A stretch of 64,000 nt of DNA from Caballeronia novacaledonica (GTDB lineage Bacteria > Pseudomonadota > Gammaproteobacteria > Burkholderiales > Burkholderiaceae). Both the position numbers and the translations under genes were made by a program. Below the pieces are notes generated by a model. That model saw only the letters and a list, made by a program, of their open reading frames with translations, ran no database searches and was not told the origin of the DNA. Shown here piece after piece: positions 7,572-17,285 of this stretch (the stretch's first letter is position 1; every line of letters begins with the position of its first letter). The stretch lies in the NCBI RefSeq assembly GCF_900258035.1, contig NZ_OGTP01000023.1, forward strand, positions 37,935 through 101,934, given 5' to 3'.

Positions 7572-9521
7572 ATGACCAGATCGAGATCAGCCGTCCCCCA
7601 GTTCGGCGTCGCAGGCCCGGCGTCGAGCGACCACGCGATGAGCGACGCGCAATATCACGCGCTCGTCGACGCGATCGAAGACTGCGCGATTTTCATGCTC
7701 GACCTCAAAGGCCGCATCACGAGCTGGAACAAGGGCGCGCGCAAGATCAAGGGTTACGAGGCGCACGAGATCATCGGCCAGCATCTGTCGCGCTTCTATA
7801 CGGCGGAATCGGTGGCGCGCGGCTGGCCCGAATACGAGCTGAAGCAGGCGTATGCGACCGGCCGCTTCGAAGACGAAGGCTGGCGCGTGCGCAAGGACGG
7901 CACGCTGTTCTGGGCGAACGTCGTCATTACTGCCGCGCGCAATACGAATGGCGAGATCATCGGCTACGCGAAATGCACGCGCGATCTCACCGCGAAGCGC
8001 GCGGAGGAAGAGAAGCTGCGCCTGTCGGAAGAGCGCTTCCGCTTGCTCGTGGAAAGCGTGAGCGACTACGCGATCTTCATGCTCGATCCGGGCGGCCATA
8101 TCGCGAGCTGGAACACGGGCGCGATGCGCATCAAGGGGTATCAGCCGTCGGACATTCTGGGCAAGCACTTTTCGACGTTCTATTGCCCCGAAGACCTCGC
8201 CGCCAACGTTCCCGAGATCGAGCTTCAGACCGCGATCCGCACGGGCCGCGTGGAAAACGAAGGCTGGCGCGTGCGCAAGGACGGCTCGCTCTTTTGGGCG
8301 AACGTCGTCATCACGGCGGTGTACGACGAGCATCGCGTGCTGCGCGGCTTCGCGAAAGTCACGCGCGACATGAGCGAGCGCAAGCGCCTCGAACAGCTCG
8401 AAGTCTCGTCGCGGCGCATCAGCGAATTTCTCGCGACGCTCGCGCACGAACTGCGCAATCCGCTCGCGCCGGTGCGCAATGCCATCGGCGTGATGCAGAT
8501 GGAAGCGGACATGCCGCAGCGCATCACCGCGTGCCGCGACATCATCGACAGGCAGACGTCGCATCTCGGCCGGCTCGTCGACGATCTGCTGGACATGGGC
8601 CGCATCACCACGGGCAAGATCGATCTGCGCATGGCGCGCGTGGACGTGAGCGATATCGTCTCGCGCAGCATCGAGCTCGTGCATCCTTTCACCGATGAAC
8701 GCGCGCAGCGCGTCGTCGCGAAGCTGCCGCAGGAGCCGGTTCATGTGATGGGCGACAGCACGCGGCTCGTGCAGGTCGTGCAGAACCTGTTGAACAATGC
8801 GTCGAAGTTCTCGCCGCGCGCGAGCAAGATCAGCGTCGAAGTCGAGCGCGAGGCGAGCGCGCTGCTGCTGAAAGTGATCGACAGCGGGCGTGGAATTTCG
8901 CAAAAGGGCCTCACGTCCATCTTCGATCTCTTCGTGCAGGAAGATCATTATCTGAATCCCGGCGAGGCGGGGCTCGGCATCGGGCTGACGCTGTGCCGGT
9001 CTATCGTCGAGATGCATGGCGGTTCGATCAGCGCGGCGAGCGCCGGCCTGAATCAGGGCAGCACGTTCACGGTGCGCCTGCCCTACGCCTCCGACGACGA
9101 CGCGCCGCGGCCGCATCGCGTGCTCGCGCAGAATGCGCTGCAGCCCGCCGGCGATACGCTGCGCATCGTGGTGATCGACGACAACCAGGATTCAGCCGAC
9201 AGCCTCGCGATGCTGCTTCAGATGAAGGGGCATGACGTGCGTATCGCGTATCACGGCAAGGAAGGACTCGATGTCATCCGGCATTTTCCGCCGGAGTTGA
9301 TTCTGCTCGATCTGGCGTTACCCGATATGGACGGCTACGCGGTGCTGCGGACGCTGCGCTCGCAACGGCTCCTCGGGCGCGCGACGGTGGTCGCGATGAC
9401 GGGCTTCGGTCAAGAGAGCGACAAGGAGCGGTCGGCGCGAGCCGGGTTCGATGCGCATCTGGTGAAGCCGGTGGATTTCGAAGTGCTGGACCGGTTGCTG
9501 GAGAAGGTGGCGGAGCGGTGA
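7572..9521 (+). CDS. Hybrid PAS-PAS histidine kinase with receiver domain
   Basis: Cytoplasmic two-component hybrid kinase of 649 residues from ATG 7572. Two tandem PAS domains (about 25-135 and 150-262) are near repeats of each other (SWNKGARKIKGYEAHEI versus SWNTGAMRIKGYQPSDI; both contain GWRVRKDG.LFWANVVITA). HisKA carries LATLAHELRNPLAPVRNAI, the ATPase domain has DSGRGIS and GLGIGLTLCRS, and a C-terminal receiver has LLDLALPDMDG and VKPVDFE. No membrane segment is visible. The PAS pair suggests sensing of redox, light or a small ligand, but no cofactor site is evident. It is divergent from phoD. Confidence 0.9.
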   Translation: MTRSRSAVPQFGVAGPASSDHAMSDAQYHALVDAIEDCAIFMLDLKGRITSWNKGARKIKGYEAHEIIGQHLSRFYTAESVARGWPEYELKQAYATGRFEDEGWRVRKDGTLFWANVVITAARNTNGEIIGYAKCTRDLTAKRAEEEKLRLSEERFRLLVESVSDYAIFMLDPGGHIASWNTGAMRIKGYQPSDILGKHFSTFYCPEDLAANVPEIELQTAIRTGRVENEGWRVRKDGSLFWANVVITAVYDEHRVLRGFAKVTRDMSERKRLEQLEVSSRRISEFLATLAHELRNPLAPVRNAIGVMQMEADMPQRITACRDIIDRQTSHLGRLVDDLLDMGRITTGKIDLRMARVDVSDIVSRSIELVHPFTDERAQRVVAKLPQEPVHVMGDSTRLVQVVQNLLNNASKFSPRASKISVEVEREASALLLKVIDSGRGISQKGLTSIFDLFVQEDHYLNPGEAGLGIGLTLCRSIVEMHGGSISAASAGLNQGSTFTVRLPYASDDDAPRPHRVLAQNALQPAGDTLRIVVIDDNQDSADSLAMLLQMKGHDVRIAYHGKEGLDVIRHFPPELILLDLALPDMDGYAVLRTLRSQRLLGRATVVAMTGFGQESDKERSARAGFDAHLVKPVDFEVLDRLLEKVAER

Positions 9522-9545
9522 GGTCTGCGGCAACGAGAGAAAAAC

Positions 9546-10667
9546 CTACGCCCTCACCACCCGCAACGGAAACACGACCCTCGACGCAATCAACCCCAGC
9601 GCCCCGCCGAGCAGCGTCTCCCAAGCCCGCGCAGTCAGCAATTCGACCGAATGCACGCCGCTCGCGGCCATCGTCACGATGAGCACGAACGCGAACGCCC
9701 CGCACGCGACGTCATAGCGCTCGGGCAACGCCATCGCATAAGCGATCATCGCGAATGCCGACAACGTCCACACGACGAGCGGCCAATGCTCCGCAAGCGG
9801 CAGACACGCGATCCCGATCGGCACGCCGACGAGCGTCCCGTAGATGCGCCGCCGCACGCGCTCCGCCGTTCCGACCGCCGATGTCGCCACGACATACACA
9901 CAAGCCGTGATCGCCCACGCCGATTCCGCCAGCACGAACACGCGATTCAGCGCCACGACGACGAGCGCGCCGCACGCCGCCTGCAGGCCCATCGCGAATG
10001 CGGGCGAGATCGCGTGGCGCCCATATGCCGGCTCCGACGCCAGCGCGGGCAGCAAGGCCGGATGCTCGGCCGGCCCGCTCAGGACGCGCGGCACGATGGC
10101 CGCGAGCATGCCGATCAGCAAGGCGATCAGAATCGCCGGTGAATCGCCGGGTCTGAGGTCCATCCCATAGGCGAGAAGCTGTCCGATATAAAGCTGCGAG
10201 CCGATACCCGCGCCGATCAGCCCGAAACGCTTCAGATAGCCCGCGAGAAACGCGCCCGTCACGAGAATCAGCTCGGCGCCGCCGCGCCCGAACTCGCGCA
10301 GCGTCGAGCCGAAGAGCGCGAATGTCAGCGCGCCGAATGCGGCGGCCATGCACAAAATGGCGAGGTCGCGGCTCGATTCGAAACGCGTCGTGCGCGCTTC
10401 CGACACGCTCGCCCACAGCGCGAAGCCGCCCGCGAGCGTGCCGACGGACACGCCCGGCGGCACGCTCTGCGTCACGTCCTGCAACGCGCCGAGCGCCGCC
10501 GCGAGCCCGTACGCGGTGACGAGCCGCAAGCCCTTGATCCGCCGATGCGTGCCCGGATCGACGCGATCGAGCCACGCGAGCGCCATCCGCGCGTAACGCC
10601 CGAGCGTCAGTGCAACGTCCGCGAGGCGGGTTCTCGCGCCGATATTCTGCTCGTCGTCCATGGGCAT
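9546..10667 (-). CDS. FUSC-family inner-membrane protein
   Basis: Polytopic membrane protein of 373 residues resembling the N-terminal part of fusaric-acid-resistance (FUSC/AaeB-like) proteins. Two blocks of about six hydrophobic helices (about 50-195 and 225-365) are each followed by basic residues (ERVRRRIYGTLVGVPIG). It starts 30 nt after the stop of a LysR gene on the same strand, so the two are probably one operon and the regulator may control this efflux-type protein. The substrate is unknown. Confidence 0.8.
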   Translation of the reverse strand: MPMDDEQNIGARTRLADVALTLGRYARMALAWLDRVDPGTHRRIKGLRLVTAYGLAAALGALQDVTQSVPPGVSVGTLAGGFALWASVSEARTTRFESSRDLAILCMAAAFGALTFALFGSTLREFGRGGAELILVTGAFLAGYLKRFGLIGAGIGSQLYIGQLLAYGMDLRPGDSPAILIALLIGMLAAIVPRVLSGPAEHPALLPALASEPAYGRHAISPAFAMGLQAACGALVVVALNRVFVLAESAWAITACVYVVATSAVGTAERVRRRIYGTLVGVPIGIACLPLAEHWPLVVWTLSAFAMIAYAMALPERYDVACGAFAFVLIVTMAASGVHSVELLTARAWETLLGGALGLIASRVVFPLRVVRA

Positions 10668-10697
10668 TCACCGAAGGAAACGCGTCTGCAACGCATT

Positions 10698-11636
10698 CTA
10701 GGCGATGCCGCGCGCCGCGTTCCGTCCGCGTGCGCGTTTGACGGGCGCTTTCGCCGCGCCATGCCGCGCGGCCTCGACGATGCAGCCGGCGAGCCGCGCC
10801 GCCGCATCCGGCTCGTCCGCGCGCACGCGCCGCGCCCGCTCGACGAGCCCGATCTCGCGATGAAACGTGGCGTCGCCGAGATCGAGCGCGACCGCGCCGC
10901 GCGGCCATGCGCCGATGCCGTCGGACACCGGCACGAGCGCCACGCCCAAGTCCCGCGCCACCAGTTGCGCGATGCCCGGCAATTCGTCGACTTCGATCGA
11001 ATCGCGCACCGCGATGCGCCGCTTCGTCAGAAACGTATCGACTTGCCGGCCGCCGAACGAGCGCCGGTCGTAGCGGATGAACGGCTCCGACTCGATTAAT
11101 TCGCGCCAGTCCGCCCCTTTCTTCGCGGCGGGCGCGAGCAGCACGAACGGCTCCGCGGCGAGCGTGCGCCATTGCAGCTCCGCCGGCAGCGAAAACGGCG
11201 GACGGATGATGACGGCCATGTCCATCTCGCCGGCATCGACGCTCGCCAGCAGATTGAGCGACACGCCCGGCACGAGCCGGATGCGCCACGCGGGCAGCAT
11301 GCGCCGGAATGCGCCGATCGCTTCGGGCAGCAGCGCCGCATGCGCCGATGCGATCGCGCCCACCGACAGCGAGCCGCCGCGCCCGTCCTCGCCTTCAGGT
11401 TCGGCGAGGCGCGCGTACAGCGCGATCAGTTCGCCGGCGAGTTCCAGCGTGCGCCTGCCGGCCTTGTTGAGCGTCGCGGAGCGGCCGGTGCGGTCGAAGA
11501 GCGCGACGCCGAGATGCGCTTCGAGGCGTTGCATCTGCGCGCTCACGGCCGATTGCGTGAGGCCGATCTGCGCGCCCGCGCCCGCAAACGTGCCGTGGCG
11601 CGCCACCGCCATGAAAGTCTGAAGTTCGCGCAGCAT
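10698..11636 (-). CDS. LysR-family transcriptional regulator
   Basis: 312-residue LysR regulator. The winged HTH is at 1-60 (LRELQTFMAVARHGTFAGAG, then TQSAVSAQMQRLE) and a periplasmic-binding-protein-like effector domain follows from about 90. It is divergent from a VOC/glyoxalase-fold gene across a 112-nt gap with a palindrome suited to LysR binding, and it precedes a FUSC membrane gene by 30 nt. The usual logic would be autoregulation plus control of the divergent gene. The C terminus is rich in Arg and Ala (KAPVKRARGR). Confidence 0.92.
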   Translation of the reverse strand: MLRELQTFMAVARHGTFAGAGAQIGLTQSAVSAQMQRLEAHLGVALFDRTGRSATLNKAGRRTLELAGELIALYARLAEPEGEDGRGGSLSVGAIASAHAALLPEAIGAFRRMLPAWRIRLVPGVSLNLLASVDAGEMDMAVIIRPPFSLPAELQWRTLAAEPFVLLAPAAKKGADWRELIESEPFIRYDRRSFGGRQVDTFLTKRRIAVRDSIEVDELPGIAQLVARDLGVALVPVSDGIGAWPRGAVALDLGDATFHREIGLVERARRVRADEPDAAARLAGCIVEAARHGAAKAPVKRARGRNAARGIA

Positions 11637-11651
11637 GTCGATTCATCGAAA

Positions 11652-11676
11652 ATATTGTGGCTGACCCCCGCAATAT
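11652..11676. promoter_or_regulatory. Candidate LysR operator
   Basis: Interrupted palindrome ATATTGTGG - 7 nt - CCGCAATAT: nine-base arms with one mismatch. It matches the T-N11-A-type dyads bound by LysR proteins and sits 15 nt upstream of the regulator start and 72 nt upstream of the divergent gene. Confidence 0.6.
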
Positions 11677-11748
11677 ATCGTTTTTCAACATTTTCTTTTG
11701 TCAATACACTGGTCTTCGTTCCCTACGCCGAAAAAAGGATTCATCGCC

Positions 11749-12183
11749 ATGAGCACGACCCAGCACGCCATGCCGCCGTTTCACCTTGCATTCCCCGTTC
11801 ACAGCCTCGCCGCCGCGCGCGCGTTCTATGGCGAACTGCTCGGCTGCCCGGAAGGCCGCAGCTCCGATGCCTGGGTGGATTTCGATTTCTACGGACATCA
11901 GATCGTCGCGCACCTCGCGCCCGAGGAAGCCGGGCATGGTTCGACGAGCGCCGTCGATGGAGACGCCGTGCCGGTGCGTCACTTCGGCGTCGTGCTGTCG
12001 ATTCCGCAATGGGAAGAACTCGCCGACAAGCTGCGCGCCGCGGGCACGCGCTTCATCATCGAGCCGCATGTGCGCTTCAAGGGCGAAGTCGGCGAGCAGG
12101 CGACGATGTTCTTCCTCGATCCGTCGGGCAATGCGGTCGAGATCAAGGCGTTCGCGGATATGTCGTCGCTGTTCGCGAAGTAA
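11749..12183 (+). CDS. VOC-family (glyoxalase-fold) protein
   Basis: 144-residue vicinal-oxygen-chelate protein. The order fits a glyoxalase or dioxygenase-like fold: FHLAFPVHSLAAARAFYGELLG at the N terminus, DFDFYGHQIVAHL, then HFGVVLS and a C-terminal TMFFLDPSGNAVEIKAF with the metal-site glutamate. ATG 11749 was chosen because AAGGA precedes it and homologues begin near FHLAFPV. The substrate is unknown. It is likely controlled by the divergent LysR gene. Confidence 0.85.
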   Translation: MSTTQHAMPPFHLAFPVHSLAAARAFYGELLGCPEGRSSDAWVDFDFYGHQIVAHLAPEEAGHGSTSAVDGDAVPVRHFGVVLSIPQWEELADKLRAAGTRFIIEPHVRFKGEVGEQATMFFLDPSGNAVEIKAFADMSSLFAK

Positions 12184-12195
12184 CGCGTGTCGATG

Positions 12196-12222
12196 AAAAA
12201 CGGGACGCCTCGTGGCGTCCCG
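12196..12222 (-). terminator. Intrinsic terminator between convergent genes
   Basis: CGGGACGCC (12201-12209) and GGCGTCCCG (12214-12222) form a perfect 9-bp stem with a TCGT loop, followed on the minus strand by five T. It ends the small secreted-protein gene and may also stop the glyoxalase-fold transcript from the other side. Confidence 0.8.
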
Positions 12223-12232
12223 GCGTCGTGCA

Positions 12233-12511
12233 TTACTGACCGGAGCCGCTCGCGCTGACCGGCGCGCCCGGACCGCTCGGCGTCGCGGTGCCGCTCGGCG
12301 CGTTGGACGGGCCTGCGTTCATCGGGCTCTTTTGCATCTTGCTCGAATGCGTGGATTTGTGGGATTTCGACTGCGCGTGCTGCGTCGTCGTTTGCGCGTT
12401 GTCGCCGGCCTGCAAGCCCGTGTTCGAGCTCGGCGGATTATCTTGCGCGAAAGCCGACGCACAAACGAGAGCAAAAGCGCCGGCGGCGGCGGAAAGGGCG
12501 AAACGTTTCAT
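12233..12511 (-). CDS. Small secreted low-complexity protein
   Basis: 92-residue protein with a clear Sec signal (MKRFALSAAAGAFALVCASAFA, cut after AFA). The mature part is rich in Ser, Pro, Gln and Lys (TTTQHAQSKSHKSTHSSK, then GPSNAPSG). ATG 12511 follows AGGAG by eight bases. It resembles the many short exported proteins of Burkholderia with no assigned role. Confidence 0.7.
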   Translation of the reverse strand: MKRFALSAAAGAFALVCASAFAQDNPPSSNTGLQAGDNAQTTTQHAQSKSHKSTHSSKMQKSPMNAGPSNAPSGTATPSGPGAPVSASGSGQ

Positions 12512-12688
12512 ATCGGACACTCCTGTTGGCGGTTTGCGAATGCGATGCTTGCGGCGGGTTCTGCCTGCCGGTCGCGACGCTCATGCCGCGACCAGCTCGC
12601 ACGTTACGAGTCAGCACGCGCTATGCCACGGTCTGACGTTTCGCAAACGGAGTTTCGTCGATGAAAGGCGCGCCCTTTCGTCGAACAT

Positions 12689-14227
12689 TCAGGTTTTGAA
12701 CACCGAGACCGCGCGTTTCAGCTCTTCGGCCTGAACGGCGAGCGCGGCGGCGGCGGCCGTCGCCTGCTCGACGAGCGCCGCGTTCTGCTGCGTGACGGCG
12801 TCCATCTGCGTGATCGCGACGCCGACCTGCTCGATGCCCTGCGTCTGCTGCGAAGACGCCGACGAAATCTCGTTCATGATGTCGTTCACGCGCGTGACGG
12901 ACGTGAGAATCTGCTTCATCGTGTCGCCGGATTGCTGCGCGAGATCCTGCCCGGCCGTGACGTTCGTCACCGATTCGTCGATGAGCGTTTTCACGTCCTT
13001 CGCCGCCGCCGCGCAACGCTGCGCGAGCGCGCGCACTTCCGATGCGACCACCGCGAAGCCGCGTCCGTGTTCGCCCGCGCGCGCCGCTTCGACGGCCGCG
13101 TTCAACGCGAGAATGTTGGTCTGAAACGCGATGCCCTCGATCACGCCGATGATGTCGACGATCTTCTCCGAGCTGCCCGCGATCTTGTCCATCGTCGCGA
13201 CGACGCCGAGCACGACGCCGCTGCCGCTTTCGACCGTCGACGACGCGCTCGCCGCGAGCTGGCTCGCCTGTCCCGCGTTGTCGGAATTGAGGCGCACCGT
13301 CGAGGTCAGTTCTTCCATGCTCGACGCCGTTTGCGCGAGCGAAGCGGCCTGTTCTTCCGTGCGCGAAGAAAGATCATGATGACCGTCGGCGATTTCGCGC
13401 GACGCCGCCGTGATGCCGTCCGCGACGAGCTTGATCTGCGCGATCGTCTGCGTGAGGCGCGACTGCATCGTGTGCATCGAGTGCATGAGGCTCGACTCGT
13501 CGCCCGGCTCGATCTGCACGGACTGCGCGAGATCGCCCGCCGCGATGCGCTGGCAGACGATCGACACGTCGCGCGGATCGCCGCCGATGCTCTTCAGCAC
13601 GCCGCGAATGATGAGCGTCATCGCGAGCGTCAACGCCACGCCGATCACGCCGACGAGCAGCAGCGACTTGAGCACGATCGCGTGAAAGGCCGCGTCGATA
13701 TCGTCGATATACGCGCCGGTGTAGACGTGCCAGTCCCACTCGCGCACGTAGTCGCCGTAGGTGAGCTTTTGCAGGGGCTCGGTCTCGCCGGGCTTCGGAT
13801 AGAGATACGTCGTGACATGCGAGCCGTCGAGACCGTGCTTGACGATTTCGCCGGTGAAATGCTTGCCGGTGGCATCGACGAAATCGTTGATCTTGTTTTC
13901 GGTGTCCGGGCGCACGGGATTCAGCACCTGGAACATCTTCGAATCGAGAATGCCGAGATAGCCGCTCGTGCCGTAGCGGATCGCGCGCACACTGGCGATC
14001 GCGAGTTTTTTCGCTTCGTCTTCGGGCAACGCGCCGCTTTGCGCCTGCTTCACATAGAACCGGACGACGCTCGTCGCCGATTGAACCTGTTCGGCGAGCG
14101 CGCTTTCACGGTTGTGCATCAGCGAGTGTTTCGTGGAGATCGCGTTGAGCGCGCACAGAAGAATCAGACTGAGCCATACGAAGCCCACGGTGCTCATGAG
14201 CTTGGTCTTGAAAGAGAGTTTTTTCAC
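12689..14227 (-). CDS. Methyl-accepting chemotaxis protein with Cache sensor
   Basis: Chemoreceptor of 512 residues. A membrane helix lies at about 9-30, then a periplasmic single-Cache-type sensor to about 187 (TSGYLGILDSKMFQVLNP, EWDWHVYTGAYIDDID), a second helix at about 190-210, HAMP, and the cytoplasmic hairpin with the conserved tip FQTNILALNAAVEAARAGEHG. The sensor is of the sCache_2 type found in receptors for small organic acids. No CheR-binding pentapeptide ends the protein. It is not linked to other chemotaxis genes here. Confidence 0.93.
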   Translation of the reverse strand: MKKLSFKTKLMSTVGFVWLSLILLCALNAISTKHSLMHNRESALAEQVQSATSVVRFYVKQAQSGALPEDEAKKLAIASVRAIRYGTSGYLGILDSKMFQVLNPVRPDTENKINDFVDATGKHFTGEIVKHGLDGSHVTTYLYPKPGETEPLQKLTYGDYVREWDWHVYTGAYIDDIDAAFHAIVLKSLLLVGVIGVALTLAMTLIIRGVLKSIGGDPRDVSIVCQRIAAGDLAQSVQIEPGDESSLMHSMHTMQSRLTQTIAQIKLVADGITAASREIADGHHDLSSRTEEQAASLAQTASSMEELTSTVRLNSDNAGQASQLAASASSTVESGSGVVLGVVATMDKIAGSSEKIVDIIGVIEGIAFQTNILALNAAVEAARAGEHGRGFAVVASEVRALAQRCAAAAKDVKTLIDESVTNVTAGQDLAQQSGDTMKQILTSVTRVNDIMNEISSASSQQTQGIEQVGVAITQMDAVTQQNAALVEQATAAAAALAVQAEELKRAVSVFKT

Positions 14228-14298
14228 GATCTGGTTGAAGGAGCCGATGGAAGCGCCGGGGCAGGCGCTCGCTGTGCGGCTTCCGATCGCGGGCGGTT

Positions 14299-15525
14299 TT
14301 ACGTTTGCGTGCGGGCGTGCGACGCGGTCTCGTTTTCGAAAGCTGCGTGCAATTTAACGGCAAGGGGTGCGGGATCTTTAGCCACGCGGTGCGGCTGGTA
14401 CGCCTCGGGCAACGGCTCGAAAATCGATGTAAAGCGCGGCGCGACACCGACCGCCAGCAAGGCGATGGCGGGAAACGCGAGCGACAGTCCGCGCACTTCG
14501 TCGCCGAATCCGAAGCACGCGTACAGCGGCAGAAGCGGCACGACGGCCGCCAGAAAATAGCGTCGATAGCGCCGCGGCGCCGACTTCCACGCCTCGCGGA
14601 AGAACACGAAGAGCGGAATCGCGATCAGCAGATTTTGCAGGCTCGGCGTGAACACGCCCTTCGCGACGAGATTGTAGAAGCTGAAGTACGAGCCCGGCTT
14701 GATCCAGAAGCGCAGATTGTCGAGGATGTGGACTTCGACGAAACCGCCCGCGTTGTGCGCGTAGCCGCTCATCGCGTACTGGCGGCCGATCACGCAACAC
14801 GCGAGCTGCAACAACAGCCAGCCGACGCGCCGATTCAGCGCCACGCTCTTGTCGTGCAGAAAGAACAGCGCGATCGGCACGAGAAAGAAGGTCTCCTTGT
14901 TGAACGACGCGAGCGCGACGAACACGGTGCAGAGAATCATGCGGCGTTTGAGCACGAAGTACATCGCGCCGAACGCGCCGAGCATTTCCGGAAAGTCGTA
15001 GAAATCGCCGCCTTGCTGGAACGTGAGCGGATACACGAAGCTGAACGCCGCCATGAAGGTCAACGCGGCGCCGAATCGGTAGTCGTGCAATCGCGCGAGC
15101 CGATAGACGATCAACAGGATGAAGATCGTCGCGAGCACGGTCGCGAGGTACATCAGGTGATAGGTGATCGCGACGACGGGCGTCCAGAGCGCGTCGGGCA
15201 CACCGTCGAAGTACGCGTGGCGCAGCGAATCGTACTTGCTGATCGAGCGATAGAGCTTGTCGCGGACGGGCGGCGCGATCGCCTCGGCGCCGCGCTTCGC
15301 GACTTTCGCGAGCGTCGAGCGGTACACGTAAGGTCGCGGCGCCGTGCCGTTCATCATGCCGACGAGGCTGAACGTCTCCTCGTAGCGCTCGGCACGTTGC
15401 GTATCGCGGAAGCCGTATTTCAGCAACACGCTGTTGGTCACGTTGCCCGCGCAGATCAGCAGCATCACGAGGACGATGCAAAACCTGCAGAAACCAAGGA
15501 GTTTGTTTTTGCTGAACACTTTCAT
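14299..15525 (-). CDS. Polytopic membrane protein of unknown function
   Basis: 408-residue protein with roughly nine to ten hydrophobic helices, starting with FCRFCIVLVMLLICAGNV and including LATVLATIFILLIVYRLA and LIAIPLFVFFREA. A periplasmic loop follows helix 1. The layout recalls glycosyltransferase-C or polymer-related membrane proteins, but no catalytic motif was recognised. ATG 15525 starts just before helix 1; a TTG further upstream is less likely. It is 71 nt upstream of the chemoreceptor gene on the same strand. Confidence 0.7.
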   Translation of the reverse strand: MKVFSKNKLLGFCRFCIVLVMLLICAGNVTNSVLLKYGFRDTQRAERYEETFSLVGMMNGTAPRPYVYRSTLAKVAKRGAEAIAPPVRDKLYRSISKYDSLRHAYFDGVPDALWTPVVAITYHLMYLATVLATIFILLIVYRLARLHDYRFGAALTFMAAFSFVYPLTFQQGGDFYDFPEMLGAFGAMYFVLKRRMILCTVFVALASFNKETFFLVPIALFFLHDKSVALNRRVGWLLLQLACCVIGRQYAMSGYAHNAGGFVEVHILDNLRFWIKPGSYFSFYNLVAKGVFTPSLQNLLIAIPLFVFFREAWKSAPRRYRRYFLAAVVPLLPLYACFGFGDEVRGLSLAFPAIALLAVGVAPRFTSIFEPLPEAYQPHRVAKDPAPLAVKLHAAFENETASHARTQT

Positions 15526-15691
15526 TCGACACACCCGGATCGCCGGAACCGGGCGAAACGTCTGGTAGCCGAACTCGGTCAGCAAGAAGCAGAACGCGCC
15601 GCCCGGCGACTAGGAAAACCGGGCATTGTCGATGCTGCCACACGCGCGCAACAGAGCGAAAAATCCTAAATGTAGGCGCTTCGTCAGATGG

Positions 15692-15726
15692 AAAAACGCC
15701 CCGCGCAGCCAAAGCCACGCGGGGCG
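15692..15726 (-). terminator. Intrinsic terminator of the MFS gene
   Basis: CGCCCCGCG (15697-15705) pairs perfectly with CGCGGGGCG (15718-15726), and five T follow on the minus strand. It lies 23 nt after the end of the MFS gene. Confidence 0.85.
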
Positions 15727-15748
15727 CCGCCACTGCCGTGTCGTCGAA

Positions 15749-17113
15749 TCAGTGGCCGACCGGTTCCGTCGACTTGAGATCGCTCACCATCGCCGTCTGC
15801 GGGTGCGCGGCCTGCTTGATCAGCAGCGCGATGGCCGAGACGATCCCCGCCACCGCGATCGTCGCGAAGATGCCGCCGAAGCTGAAGTGCAAGCGCGTCA
15901 GTTCGGCGACGAGAAACGATCCCGCGATGCCGCCGAAGCGCCCGATGCCGAGCATCCACGCGACGCCCGTGCCGCGGCCCTGCGTCGGATAGAACGCCGC
16001 GGCCAGCGCGGGCATCGACGATTGCGCGGTGTTCATCAGTACGCCCGCAACGAACACGACGAGCACCAGCATGCCGACGTTGCCCGCCGCCTGGCCGATC
16101 AGGTACACGCTCACGGCGGTGAGCGCATAGCACGCGGCGATGATGCGGTTCGCGTTGAACTTGTCCATCAGCACGCCGCACAGCACCGCGCCGACGCCGC
16201 CGAGCGGGAACAGCGCGGAGACGAGCGTCGCTTTCTGCGGCGTCAGCCCGGATTCCTTGAGCAGGATCGGCATCCAGTTGATCGACGCATAGAAGATCAC
16301 GAGGCCCATGAAGTACGCGATCCACAGCATGATCGAGCCGACGATGTACGAACGCGACAGCACCACGCTCATGCCGCTCTGCCCTGCCGCGGCGGGCGCG
16401 GCTTCGGTCATGAAGAACGAGCCCGCCTGCATGGCGTCGGCCGAGATGCGCGCGAGCGTCGCGCGAATCTTCTCGACGGGCTTCGCCTTCGCCACCATGT
16501 AGCGCACCGATTCCGGCAGCTTCGCGACGAGCAGCACCGACAGCACGAGCGGCGCGACGCCGCCCAGCATCAGCACGCTGCGCCAGCCGAAATGCGGGAT
16601 CATCCACGCCGCGAGAAAGCCGCCGAATGCCGCGCCGAGCGGAAAGCCGCAGAACATCAGATTGATGAGCGTCGCGCGGCGGTTGTCGGGGCAGAACTCG
16701 CTCATCATCGTGACGGCGTTCGGCATGGCCGCGCCGAGGCCGAGACCGGTGATGAAGCGCAGCGTCGTCAATTGCGTGATGTCCGCGGAGAACGACGACG
16801 CGAGACACGCGACGCCGAAGAGCAGCACCGACGAGAGCAGCATCGCGCGGCGGCCGAGCTTGTCCGAGAGCGGCCCGGACAGCAGCGCGCCGGCGGCGAG
16901 ACCGAACAGCGCCGCGCTCAGAACGGGCGCGAGCGCCGGCCGGCTGATGTGCCATTCGTTGACGAGCGAAGGCGCGATGAAGCCGATCGCGGCGGTATCG
17001 AAACCATCCAGCAGCACGATCACGAAGCACATCACGAAGATGAGCCACTGAAACGGCGAAAACGGATGATCGTTGATGAACGTCTGTACGTTCACGGCAG
17101 GACTTCTACTCAC
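15749..17113 (-). CDS. MFS aromatic-acid:H+ symporter (PcaK/BenK-like)
   Basis: 454-residue inner-membrane carrier with 12 predicted helices. Helix 1 has the AAHS-family motif DGFDTAAIGFIAPSL, the loop 2-3 has GPLSDKLGRRAML, and GFPLGAAFGGFLAAWMIPHFGWR and loop 8-9 motif (LMDKFNANRI) follow. This family imports aromatic acids such as 4-hydroxybenzoate or benzoate. No catabolic genes flank it, so the substrate is open. Confidence 0.88.
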   Translation of the reverse strand: MSRSPAVNVQTFINDHPFSPFQWLIFVMCFVIVLLDGFDTAAIGFIAPSLVNEWHISRPALAPVLSAALFGLAAGALLSGPLSDKLGRRAMLLSSVLLFGVACLASSFSADITQLTTLRFITGLGLGAAMPNAVTMMSEFCPDNRRATLINLMFCGFPLGAAFGGFLAAWMIPHFGWRSVLMLGGVAPLVLSVLLVAKLPESVRYMVAKAKPVEKIRATLARISADAMQAGSFFMTEAAPAAAGQSGMSVVLSRSYIVGSIMLWIAYFMGLVIFYASINWMPILLKESGLTPQKATLVSALFPLGGVGAVLCGVLMDKFNANRIIAACYALTAVSVYLIGQAAGNVGMLVLVVFVAGVLMNTAQSSMPALAAAFYPTQGRGTGVAWMLGIGRFGGIAGSFLVAELTRLHFSFGGIFATIAVAGIVSAIALLIKQAAHPQTAMVSDLKSTEPVGH

Positions 17114-17285
17114 TTCATTCCCTTTTCAATGATGGGCGCGCGCCTCGCAAGCTCGCATCCCGGAACTGAAACCCGCTTCCCGCAAGCGTTCTTGTTGTCG
17201 TCGCGCGGGCATCGGCGCAAAAAAGTTCGACAGACGAACACCGATTCTAATAGCGAACACGCGTCCGAGGGTACTTAAGAAGCTT